Assembly: GCF_964204645.1 (NCBI RefSeq)
Contig: NC_134027.1
Coordinates: 15,178,485 to 15,242,484 of the forward strand
Source: Tubulanus polymorphus
Taxonomy: Eukaryota > Nemertea > Palaeonemertea > Tubulaniformes > Tubulanidae
Direction: 5' to 3'
Length of the DNA: 64,000 nt
Of the stretch, positions 37,625-48,058 are shown one piece after another. A program made the position numbers and the translations under genes. A model generated the notes under the pieces. It ran no database searches and had not been told where the DNA came from. It worked only from the letters and a program-made list of their open reading frames with translations. The stretch's first letter is position 1. Each line of letters opens with the position of its first letter.

Positions 37625-38826
37625 AGTGGGAGTTACATAAATCCTTCTAAGAATTCAAGAATATCTAATGCTATTAAAGCAGAGAGATCTCATCATATAA
37701 TTACTCATAATCCTTCTTATATTAATCCTTATTAAACTTTATATGTTAGAATCCTTCGATTAACACAAAATACTTTTTATGTTGCGAATAGTATTTGTTT
37801 ATCAGCTGATATAAAAGTAACTGGCCATGATAATAATTATGTTGTTGATATTGTTGGAAGATATTTGATTAAAAAATTAACTATAAAGATTGGACCAGAA
37901 ACAGTTTTTCCATTAGATGATTATAATTTATTTATACATTATAAGGATTTATGGTTAACAAAAGAAAATAGAAATAATATGATATTTCAAAGTGCCAATC
38001 AGAAAACCATAATAAATTAAGATCAGAAGCTAATAATGCAATAATAACTAATGCTACAGATAATTTGATAAAAAATACTTATGGAAGCAAATATAAAATT
38101 CCATTAGATTTTGAATTGATAAATAATAATGCGCCTTTATATAAATATGCAATTCAAGAAGATATTATATTCGAAATAACATTTGCTCCTGTTAATGAAA
38201 TTGTGCTATCTAGCGTTGTTAAAGATATGGGTTATAAATCATCAAATATATGTTTAGAATATGATACAGTAACTGATGAAAATATTTCAAGCATAATTCA
38301 AACTCAATACAATCAAGCATTTTCATTATTATATGATTATATTGATAAATTTAAAACTGTAACTATTAATGCAAATGATGAAATAATAAATGAGAATAAT
38401 TACTTCCCAAGAAGATCTATTTAAGTTATATTAATATTTTTTACCATTGCAACATATTCTAATGGCACAATACAGGTTGATAAGTATTATAAGCCTGAAA
38501 TAACAAAAGTAGAAATAACTATTGAAGGTATAGCAAATAAAATATTTTGTCAAGGAATGAGAATGATAGATCAATGGCCAGAAATTAGAAAACATTTTAT
38601 GAATGAAAAAATAAGATCATCTGAAAATTGTAATATTAATCAAATTGATTATTATACCGGTAATAAATACGCATTATGGTTAGATTTTAGAACAACTGAA
38701 GATAACTTATTACATGGATCTGGGAAAAAATTACAGAACACTAAAGATGGAATACAATTATTCATGACAAAGAAAAAAGGAAGTTTAAATTTCAAAATGC
38801 ACATTTATATCTGTGTTTTGAATTAA
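37622..38826 (+). pseudogene. Major capsid protein, element A
   Basis: It aligns along its whole length with the intact 415-residue capsid gene at 58549-59796. Breaks are a TAA near 37734, a frameshift near 37995, a TAA at about 38422 and a truncated C-terminus at HIYICVLN. The last 160 codons before the end are open and highly similar (RMIDQWPEIRKHFMNE). Confidence 0.8.
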
Positions 38827-38858
38827 AATTTTAGTTTTAATAAAAAATTCTATAATAA

Positions 38859-39368
38859 ATGGAAGGAGGAATATATGAAATACAAAGTCCGAGTGAAATG
38901 ATATCAGATATATATTATATAATACCTTATGATGAATATGTTAAGTATTTTGGAGAATACTTTAATCAATTCAAATATAGAATAAGTAAAATAGAAAAGA
39001 ATATTGAATCTAAAATAGAAGATAATATTGAAACAAAAATAGAAGATAATATTGAACCTAAAAAAGAAGATAATATTAAAACTAAAAAAGAAGATAATGT
39101 TATACCTTCTAAAATAGAAGATAATGATGAACCTAAAAACGACGATAATATTGAAACTAAAAAAGAAGATAATATTGAATCTAAAAAAGAAGATAATATT
39201 GAAACTAAAAAAGAAGATGTAACAGAATCTACCTCTAACTATAAAATAGAAAAATCAAATGTTAAACCAAAAGATATCATTAGATGCACATATTGTGAAG
39301 ATTTTGATAATCATAATGATTATTTATTGCACATCAAAAAAGATGAACATATTTTACAATTAGTATAA
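38859..39368 (+). CDS. Acidic 8-residue-repeat protein with zinc finger
   Basis: The open frame of 169 residues starts 33 bases after the capsid gene. After a 45-residue head come about ten 8-residue repeats of the EDNIETKK type. It ends with a C2H2-like finger (CTYCEDFDNHNDYLLHIKKDEH). Element C has a protein with a related head in the same place (59829-60233), but its repeat is a different 8-residue unit. Function is unknown. The repeats suggest a flexible spacer. Confidence 0.65.
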   Translation: MEGGIYEIQSPSEMISDIYYIIPYDEYVKYFGEYFNQFKYRISKIEKNIESKIEDNIETKIEDNIEPKKEDNIKTKKEDNVIPSKIEDNDEPKNDDNIETKKEDNIESKKEDNIETKKEDVTESTSNYKIEKSNVKPKDIIRCTYCEDFDNHNDYLLHIKKDEHILQLV

Positions 39369-39398
39369 ACATATGCTAATATATATATATATAAAGAT

Positions 39399-39976
39399 AA
39401 ATGCAAAGAAGAACTAAATTATTGTGCCTTCTGTAATGAATGTATAACAAAGACTAATTGGGCGAAACATTATAAATTAAAAACAAAAGGTGGAAATGAT
39501 TCAGCCCATGCAATACAGGTATTTAAATCTTGGTGTGAAAAATGTTAAGAATATGTAATATATGATTAACAATTGAATCATAGATACTCAATTAAACATA
39601 TAGGTACAGATAATGTAATAGAAAATCCATTAATTTTAAACCCGAAATTTAATAAAATGAATATATTAGATTATCGGTGGTATAGAAAAACATTTATAGA
39701 TTATTTCTCGAGTAATGATATAGTTACCATATTGAAAAAGTTAGATAACTTTAAACCAAATGTAACTTATGCAATGAACTTATTTGAACTTAAATATGAG
39801 GATTTTAGAGAATTTTTAAATAAACATCCATCTAAAACTGAAATCGAAAATTATATTCCAAAAATATTTTCAAGAGCAACATTCTATGAATATAAACTCG
39901 GGAATCATTTAGGAATTATAACAATGCCAATGAAAGGGAATATATTGTTAGAATATAATAAGCTTAAAGAAAAATA

Positions 39977-39995
<19 letters not shown>
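39399..39995 (+). pseudogene. Unknown protein with Cys/His start, element A
   Basis: A frame with CAFCNECITKTNWAKHYKLK begins near 39405 and meets stops at about 39547 and 39568. It continues in an open frame (39573-39995) of 140 residues with no recognisable domain. The end of this frame overlaps the segment duplicated into the Kolobok element. It may once have been one zinc-finger protein. Confidence 0.5.
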
Positions 39996-40346
<351 letters not shown>

Positions 40347-40552
40347 CACAATTGAAAATTCTATAATATTTTAAATTTTAAGTATTTTTGTATCTAATAC
40401 GTATCTAATACATATTGGGAGTTTTAGGTATTAAGGTATCTAATACGTATCTAATACATAAATGCTAAAAATGCCTTATTTTATAAATTCATATTGATAG
40501 GGAAATTGTAGTCTCAGTAATAATTTTGAGCCTTTATTACTTTTTTATTTAT
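40347..40552. other. AT-rich spacer with short direct repeat
   Basis: The words GTATCTAATACGTATCTAAT recur twice (about 40389 and 40437) downstream of the ATPase stop. No gene is seen. Confidence 0.4.
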
Positions 40553-41080
40553 TCATATATTCATCATGCAATTCAGTAGGTATAATTTGATTTTCTTCCA
40601 ATGATTGTTGCATAGATTTTCTATCTTTATTGTAGAAACTAAAAATCTTATATTCTCCCTAAAGTCTTTAACAATTGAATTATATTTTTGATTTAAAACC
40701 CATGTTGTTATCCCAAAATGTCTCCCAGAGAAAGCTAGATAACATAGCTCACTTTCTCTAACTTTCGAATTATGTAAATTTGCATAATCATCTATAATGA
40801 ATAATGTATTTGATCCTTTATAAATATCAATTGCTATTTTAATACAAATATCTAAATTTCCTTTTACTGTTTTAGGATTTAATATAATAAACTTTTTTAT
40901 CTTAACTATATCTCCATATGTTTTATTCATTTCATAAGTAGGGCAGAATAATATTATATTATCAAAATGATTCTTATGAATAGTTTCTAATAAATCTAAT
41001 ATGAAATGTGTTTTACCACAGTTGGTTACTCCAGGAACTAACATATTATGTGGTTCAAATATAAATAAATAATTATTCAT
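40553..41080 (-). CDS. FtsK/HerA-type packaging ATPase, element A
   Basis: The 175-residue product has a Walker A motif GVTNCGKT near residue 20 and a Walker B LFIIDDYA near residue 95. These are followed by SGRHFGITTWVLNQKY, the layout of the genome-packaging ATPases of Polintons and large DNA viruses. The start overlaps the end of the integrase gene by 8 bases. The last about 25 residues appear out of frame compared with the hydrophilic continuation in the neighbouring frame, so a late frameshift is likely. It would pump DNA into capsids. Confidence 0.8.
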   Translation of the reverse strand: MNNYLFIFEPHNMLVPGVTNCGKTHFILDLLETIHKNHFDNIILFCPTYEMNKTYGDIVKIKKFIILNPKTVKGNLDICIKIAIDIYKGSNTLFIIDDYANLHNSKVRESELCYLAFSGRHFGITTWVLNQKYNSIVKDFRENIRFLVSTIKIENLCNNHWKKIKLYLLNCMMNI

Positions 41081-41667
41081 TCATTCTTTTAATTTTACTA
41101 GATAAAATCCATTCATTAAATTTATCATCATACCCTTTATATTTCACCAAAGAATTCTTTTTTCCTTTAAGAGTTTTTGTTTTCAATACTTTTTCTATTT
41201 TGTATTCTATTTCATCTGGATTCGGTACAAGTGATAATTCTTGTTCATAGAAATAACCTAATATTTCTTCATCTTTTAGATCTACTAATTTATATACAAA
41301 TGGTTTAGTTGATATTGTCTTTTTAATTTTAAATATTTCTTCAGTAAAATTTGGAGTATAACCTTTATAAAATGTTTTTCGATATTTAGATATTCTAACG
41401 TGTTGTCCAATTTTAATTCTTACATGTCGAATCTGCTTGCCATTGTTGATCAATATATGAAACCATAACTTTTCTTGTAAAATAATTTTTATCCATTTTC
41501 TTGTGGATTTGATATGTTGGTTGATTTTGTAACCATAATTTTAATTCACTATATTTTATATTTTCTTTATCAGTTTTAATTTTATCCCATAATTCTGAAA
41601 CACTAGAATATGATACTTCACTCTCTGGGTTATAATATAAATCTCTTAAATATTGTTCATTTTTCAT
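41073..41667 (-). pseudogene. Retroviral-type integrase, catalytic core deleted
   Basis: The N-terminal frame (41667-41413) ends just after DQQWQAD, which carries the first catalytic Asp of Polinton-type integrases. The second frame (41453-41073) picks up at the C-terminal SH3-like part (KIGQHVRISKYRKTFYKGYT) and a chromodomain-like end (LVKYKGYDDKFNEWI). The rest of the DDE core is missing and the frame changes at the joint. Integrase inserts the element into the host genome. This copy could not. Confidence 0.85.
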
Positions 41668-41679
41668 CTTATTCTAATC

Positions 41680-41935
41680 CATTAATGATAATCTTGGTTT
41701 ATTTTCAATGATTTTATCATTTGATTTATTTTCTGGTGTAATAGGTTTATCATCGGAATCATTATTATTAGATTTGAATTTATATTTATATATTACGCCA
41801 GAAAATATAATAACTGTTACTAATCCAATTGTTATATATAATTTATTATTACTTCCAGCAATAGAAGAATCAGATGGATTATCATTCGAATCAATAATAG
41901 ATAATTTAACAGAATTCTAATAAAATTAAAATAAA
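41680..41935 (-). CDS. Small single-pass membrane protein, element A
   Basis: A minus-strand frame shows a Ser/Asp-rich head, one membrane segment (LYITIGLVTVIIFSGVIYKY) and a polar tail ending near 41680. The first codon is not clear; an AAT codon opens the visible frame. The plus-strand frame here is its shadow. Its arrangement resembles other virion membrane proteins of the element. No family is recognised. Confidence 0.45.
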
Positions 41936-41989
41936 AATAATGGCTAGTTGAAGATATTGTTTTTTAAATATTTTTTATTTGAATTAGGA

Positions 41990-42656
41990 TTCAATACCTC
42001 ACTACGTTTGTCTATCTATAGGAGCAGTTAAAATAACTGTCCAGATAAGTCATTTCGGATTCTCGGTATTGAATCATATTCCATAATTGTATAAATCTTT
42101 CAGCTTTAATTATTTGATTATTATATAATTCATTATCAATTTTATCACGTTTAATTCTATTTTCTATTTTCGATAAAGGTTGAATATTCATCCAATTACA
42201 TATTGTTTTTATTTCAGATTCATCTTCTATTGTTGATAATGGGATAACATGATCTAACTCCCAATATTCTCCATGATTCTCAAATTTAATGTTATTATCG
42301 AACTGATATTCTATCCATGCTTTAAAAAATTCTATAGAACACCCTAAATAACCAATCTATCAGATTTTTGAATTTTTGAAAACTCTGTTCAAACTAGTTC
42401 TGTTAGTATGCTTTAATTTGAATAATGGATCTGAATTATATTTTACCTTTTGGTAATTATTGATATGTTCACGTTTATCTTTTATCCATTCTCTCGTGTA
42501 TTCTGGGTTATTTTCGTAAACCATCTTTGTAAAACTTCTGTTTGCAATATTCTGAAGATTGTTTATTTAATTCACACTTAGAACATATCTTATGATAAAT
42601 ATTTATAACACCAGCGTTATTTGTAATATTAATAATTTGTGGCTGTTTACTTTCCA
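41990..42656 (-). pseudogene. HNH endonuclease-like protein, element A
   Basis: It starts at the ATG at 42656 with a CxxC finger (CSKCELNKQSSEY) and later has ENHGEYWELDHVIPLSTIE, an HNH motif with the His-Asp-His core order expected for Zn-bound nucleases. The middle is scrambled by frameshifts. A better kept relative is at 60230-60709. In a virus it could resolve or nick replication intermediates, or act as a homing nuclease. Neither role is shown by the sequence. Confidence 0.65.
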
Positions 42657-42943
42657 TTTACAATATATGAATTTTTTTATTTTATTTGAAATCTATTTGA
42701 TAATTTCCGTCTGTTCGTCGCAAATCATAATTGTATATTTATTCTGTAAAATTGAAACAACCGAAAATAGAATATTCACCAAGCAGATTTACACAATACA
42801 TATACGAGTATGTTCGGTCGTTGTATTGACACAATTTATAGTTTCAACTAATACATCAATTGATTTATAATTCCAAACAGAACTTTTCAATTTCTGGATC
42901 ATTGTCAAACATTTTTTCAATATCGTTTAAATATTTTACTATA

Positions 42944-43530
42944 TCAGAAAATGACAAACTGGAAAAATTGGAATCTTTTATATGTAAATAATCTACCTAC
43001 GCTTCTTAATTTTCTTTCATGCCCGGCACTAATACTTATGTTTCTTTTTACCCAAGAAGCCCAAGAAATCCCCGCAGTTTGGTGATTAAACATTAAAAAC
43101 CCCCTATTTAAATAATCCCCGAAAATGATATGGTCCCATAGATGTTTTACTTTTTTAAATAATAAAGATCTATAGGTTTTTTTAAATATAACAGTTATTT
43201 CAGCAAATGATACTAAACCTTCTATTTCTTTAAAGCTTACATCTGTTTCATTTGTTAATTTTGATTTTAAAAACTTATGTAACTCATTTCCACTCATTTT
43301 ATTTTTTATTTTTGATTCTATTAACCCCAACAATATCTTTATATCCGTTTCTGGCAATTTTGGCAATGATTCCACCTTAGATTGCTTGTTTTGTATTATT
43401 TTTTCCAAAATTGATGCCATTTCATGGTAGTATTTCAAATGTTTTTGAACTTCTTGTATGAGTTTCTTCGTCTATCTCTTCTTGTGATTCTTGCGCTTCT
43501 ACGCCTTTTTCTATTGGATCGACTTCCATC
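42944..43530 (-). pseudogene. Unknown protein, element A right side
   Basis: The ATG at about 43530 opens an acidic head (EVDPIEKGVEAQESQEEIDE). A frameshift near 43435 leads into a 160-residue frame with a Lys-rich helical part and TAGISWASWVKRNISISAGH near its end. That last stretch faintly resembles DUF3102-type proteins, but I do not claim the family. It is transcribed with the HNH and integrase genes. Confidence 0.45.
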
Positions 43531-43619
43531 TAGCTATCTAAAAGATATACTAAATATAAATATATTTAAAGGTTTCAAATTTAATAGCCTCCATAACAAC
43601 AAAAACTGTACTTACATTT

Positions 43620-46150
43620 AACTTGCGAACTGTAAACTCCGAATTATATCCAAAATGGGATGGATATTAGAACTGTATATGTATGTCTGTTTGAGGGAGC
43701 GGTCTCTGGTTCAGTGTTAATGCGTCTTGTGAATGTGTAGCGTTTCGTAGTTCGAATACATCAAAATTCTAGCATGTCTCTTCATCCACATAGGGCCTGA
43801 ACATACTTACCGGACGAGTGTGTGCACTCACTCGCACCAGGGTCGATTATAGCGGTAGCGTGATCCTCTTATATGTCCTCAGAGTGTATATATGTAAATG
43901 TGTACTTATATAATAGATGTATGTAAAATGGTGCCTCTACAAAGGGTCCGCCTGCGTCGCGTAAACAACGGGAAAGATGTTTATGAAGGGGTCTATGACC
44001 ACCACAGGAAGTTATGTTTGTGTGTAGAATAATAAATGACTCTCAGGCTTAACTCGACCTAACACACGAGTAAGCAATTCCCGCAACCCCGGGTGTAGAT
44101 TGCTGATAGATCCAGGAACGTAACGACTGGGTCGATTCGAAAACTATCCTCCGGGAACTAAGGATCGGGCCCAACCCTATGTTAGAACCTACAGATAGCG
44201 ATGCGCACCCTTCTGTTCACCCAATAACATACGACTTCGTAGCTATACATGAACCCGAATCGACCGTATCACACACCACGTCACCCACCCCCGACGTGGA
44301 ATTTCCTCGCTTGAGCCTAAATTGGATAGCGGAATAAACAGAAACCGCCCGTCACCCGAACGGGATTGCCCTACGTTCCGCTGGACTCTACCATTTCCGA
44401 GAGTAAGCCTCTATACAGACCATGGACGCTCCGACCAAGTCAACGGTTTTACTACCCAACATACTATTACTAAATCGTTAATACCATTACGTTCTGCGAC
44501 AGCAGCTTTTATTTATCTACCGGAAACTGACATACGTCATGCTCAAATACAAGACAGGTTCATACTCCACAAATGCTTACATACTTACAAAGGGAAAAGA
44601 TAATGCGATTGACACTTGCTGTTACGCTTCAAACTTATACCATGAACATAAAGACCGCGAACATTATAACACCATAAGGGTTACCTATATAAAATGTATT
44701 GAAACTTAAAGATACGCGCATAAAAGCTGGCCTTAAGGGCCTACATCGCACATACACGAAGGAAGAATAATAGTTTAATAATGCTATGAGCGCAAATAAT
44801 GGTCAAACCCGTCTCTATATACTTTAGTATGAACGGGGAGGAATCAGCACATGAACCCAAGACCTAGTATCAAGAATCCGTACTTAATACATAAGTATTA
44901 ACGGATTATAGTACGACGTTCCTAAGGACAAACGAGAAACACAGGGCCCGTCAATAATACATAAGTATGGACGGTGAACGTAATGCCCAATGGCTTATGG
45001 CCATAAGTAAGGAAATCGTACTATGATTTTGCCGTAGCTTAATATTTAACAAGGAGCAATGCTCAAGACTAGTAACGTAATTACAGTAAGGGGGATTCTG
45101 TGGGCCTAAGGCCCTTAATTTTAACTCGGAAAGAAGGAACAGAGACAAACGGGCACAAGACCCGCAACGCCGACAGCCGGCGCTGTCCCCGGACCGACTT
45201 ACATCTTAAAAAGACGTTCTCCGAGTAACTGACTGAAAGAGAAAACTGCGCGCCTTATATTCTGATATTGCCGACTCCGACGTGTTGCATCTTCACTCTG
45301 CGTCGCTTCACTGGTCGCTCAACAATGGCCGCCCGTCGGATGTGCTTCCTAGGATTCTTCCGAGCCGCTTTGCTGCTGAACTACGTTGTCTTCTTATCGA
45401 AGTAATATACCATTAAAAAGCTTGGAACTTGTACTTTCTGATGATATGAAATTCGTATTAGATAGTTCGGTCGTAAAGTCAAGTGAGGTCCCGAAAGGTT
45501 GCCGTCATGGGTGACTGCGTTCGAGATCGCCGGTTTAACCGTCGAATACTCGTTAGTTTTTAGACACGAAGGTGCCGAAATCATCTTCTAGGTTTGTAAT
45601 AATGATAATTATCTAAGAACTTAATTTCTGTGACTAAATACTAAGGTGATATGTTATGGTGACAGTAACAAGACGTCTTCGTAGAAACTTTAACTCTCCC
45701 GCTTATCGAGCGGGCCATGTGGCCGGACCGGAAGTAAACAAACCGGCGAAATCGGTTCATCTACCAAACTACAACTCGTGTCGCCTAAAAACGATGACAT
45801 TAGTAGATGCTTTCACCGAGTCAAGTACGGCGGCGGTACTATTTACCACCGGGAACAATTTCGGGACTAAGGAGCCGCGGGTTATCGCCGGAGTTGGAGT
45901 AAGGGGAAATGTATCTTCTGTACGGTCGCTAATAAACAAGGGGATAGAGGTATCTGTCTTGAGAAATGAAATTTTGTTACAAATGTACTAGCGCATACGA
46001 AACTGCCAGTTATTTAATTAACAAGCACCATCTGTCACCGTTTGCAGTAATCGAGCGTTAATAATTCCGCTCGTAAGTAGGGAACAGGTGTTTTTCAGTT
46101 TTACAGCGTTGTATTATATAATGTTAGATATCAACGGGTAGTATGAATAT
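43620..46150. other. Unassigned 2.5-kb block inside element A
   Basis: Base composition is clearly richer in G and C than the viral sequence on both sides, so it is probably a later insertion. It has LTR-like features at one side (an AATAAATGACTCTC signal near 44031), but no TG...CA pair or coding motif that I can confirm. A 111-codon plus-strand frame at 45656-45991 is not recognised and may be chance. Confidence 0.4.
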
Positions 46151-46186
46151 GGCTCAATCCTTATCTCACTACTTTGTGTATCTAAG

Positions 46187-46408
46187 TGAGATTTAGTTTT
46201 ATTATGTCTTGCTTTTTGAGATTTATCTATATCGATTTTACATGTTGGACAGTAGTAATTCTTATTTGCTTCCATTTTAATATCCAATTTTTTATTAAAA
46301 TTGATTTTATATGTTATTCATATTCATATTTATGAATATTATAAGAGGAATATTGTTTCATATCAAAGGTTGAACGGTCGGAAAATAAATTCGAGTGCGC
46401 GAGAATTT
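46187..46408. repeat. Right terminal inverted repeat of element A
   Basis: This is the inverted partner of 21434-21655. It includes a copy of the polymerase start codon (46275, minus strand) and the first finger, and stops at the same AAATCTCACT word. Small differences include a short deletion near 46345. Only this stub of a polymerase gene is present at the right end. Confidence 0.8.
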
Positions 46409-46450
46409 ATTTTTCGACCGTTCGACCTTTGGTATGAAACAACTTATTCC
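46335..46450. repeat. Palindrome at right end of element A
   Basis: GTTTCATATCAAAGGTTGAA through AATAAATTC on the left is mirrored by GAATTTATTTTTCGACCGTT through TATGAAAC on the right, around the core CGAGTGCGCGAG. Each arm is about 48 bp with few mismatches. The left arm is the terminal repeat of element A. Confidence 0.8.
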
Positions 46451-47580
46451 CTATTACTATCTTTAATTCAGAACTAGCTAGTGTATTATTTGACTCGATA
46501 ACTTGATCGTTTATGTCTCTGTCTGCGAGATAATCGTGATATCTTAGAGAAAGTAGTACTATTAGCAGCAGGTCGAGATGACTTTGAGAAGAGTTGAGTA
46601 ATGTCAATTAGATCTTTCATAATCCAATTAATCCATATCAATCTAACAAAATCAGAATAGTTAGAAATATTCTTAAGATAAGATAATTCATTGGGAGATG
46701 AAAATACACTTGAAATATCCTTTTCATAATAGGTTGCAATGCAAGCACCAAATTATGTAGCAGGGCCACAGACAGATGAACATGTTTGGAGTGGGTAATA
46801 ACTAGTACAATTATTACCACATACATGCACTGAATTTTCAGTAACAAAATGAGGATCATGGAGGTGGATATAAACAGGATCAGGGCAATTCAAACCTTTC
46901 AAAACAGATCTTAAATGATTTTTAAATTCTCTAGGACAACCCCATGCTAATGTATCAGCATAACACAGTTTGTTACTTTTTGGGTAAAAAACTGCTAGTG
47001 CATAATGATGGGCAACAACATTTCCATTAGAATTTAGAAATACGAAATCATTTTGGGTGCCAACATGCAGGAAAAAAATTAGTTTATCACAACTTATGAG
47101 TGGATAAGGACCGAATCTTTTATATAAATTTGAAACATATTTCTTAGCATCAAATGTAAGTGGCATCATAGATGCATGAATATTACAGTACTGTTCATTT
47201 ATCATAGATGCAAAAGTATTTAACACAGACCCTTCAAACCATTTTTGATTAGTCATCGTCTGAAGTTCTGATACAGATACGCTATTATTATTACCAACAG
47301 GAAATGGTTGAGAGGGTTTTAAGGAAAATAGCATATTTGAAAATGCTCGAATCTGTTCCCAATCGACTGAATCAATGGGGCTTAAAGGCTTACTATTTAC
47401 CCAAAGATTCATGGCAAAAAGATCTTGTTGTTTGGTTTAGGCATAAAAGAAACCTATTAATCTGATCAATAGAATAGCAGCCTGTATCGAGTCTCACATG
47501 GATATTAATGGAAGGGTCACGGACAATCCTTGACTGCATCTGTGCTTTTATGTCATCCAACTGATTTTTGTGGGGCATAG
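46440..47580 (-). pseudogene. Ulp1-like cysteine protease, broken
   Basis: The minus-strand frame contains VAHHYALAVFYPKSNKLCYA then DTLAWGCP (catalytic His and Asp context) and PLQTCSSVCGP (Gln and Cys), the order expected for Ulp1/SENP (C48) proteases. An in-frame TAA follows GPAT at about 46760, and frameshifts occur near 47405 and probably 46560. Ulp1 domains accompany several animal and plant transposons, so this may be the first part of the MULE-like gene at 14134-21412, separated from it by element A. It is less like the adenain-type protease of Polintons. Confidence 0.65.
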
Positions 47581-47639
47581 GGGGAGGGGGGCATCATCAG
47601 CCAAATGACATGAATAAGACAGTAATAGGGGTAATAGGC

Positions 47640-47805
47640 TTTCAGATCAAAGGTCGAAGGGTCGAGCTCGTAAAAAAATGAAAATAACAATAATTTACAG
47701 TTGAATTAGTCGCGCACACTCCTAATTCAACTGTAAATTATTGTTATTTCCATTTTTTACTCACTCGCCCCTTCAACCTTTAACCTGAAAGCCTATTACC
47801 CCTAT
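47640..47805. repeat. Palindrome at left end of element C
   Basis: GTAATAGGCTTTCAGATCAA through TTGAATTAG is mirrored by CTAATTCAACTG through CTGAAAGCCTATTAC around the core TCGCGCACACTC. The arms are about 75 bp. The right arm leads directly into element C. It resembles the palindrome at 46335-46450 in core and outline but differs in sequence. Confidence 0.8.
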
Positions 47806-48057
47806 TACTCTTAAAATATTCACATATACATGAATAAGATATAAATGAATAACATTTAAATTGACAGATTATTCAATATAAAAGTGTAAGCTCTTATAGA
47901 ATATATAGATAGATATATTTACAACATTATTTCAATATTCATATTTGTATGAGTTAGATTTTTAAACATTAAAAGTGTTAGTAAAGTGTGATTGAAATAA
48001 TTCATATTTAAATCATTGAACTTCTAAAATCAATTTAAAAAAAAAATTTAGTATTAA
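47806..48057. other. Leader of element C before polymerase
   Basis: AT-rich sequence lies between the terminal palindrome and the polymerase ATG at 48059. It corresponds to the shorter leader in element A (21500-21567). No gene is seen. It presumably holds the polymerase promoter. Confidence 0.4.
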
Positions 48058-48058
48058 A

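Noticed and set aside
45656-45991. 111-codon frame as a host gene
   Set aside because: No recognisable domain, no splice context and no second copy; kept only as part of the unassigned block.
46753-47412. Adenain-like maturation protease of the Polinton
   Set aside because: The His-Asp-Gln-Cys context looks like Ulp1 proteases of transposons, and it lies outside the element ends.
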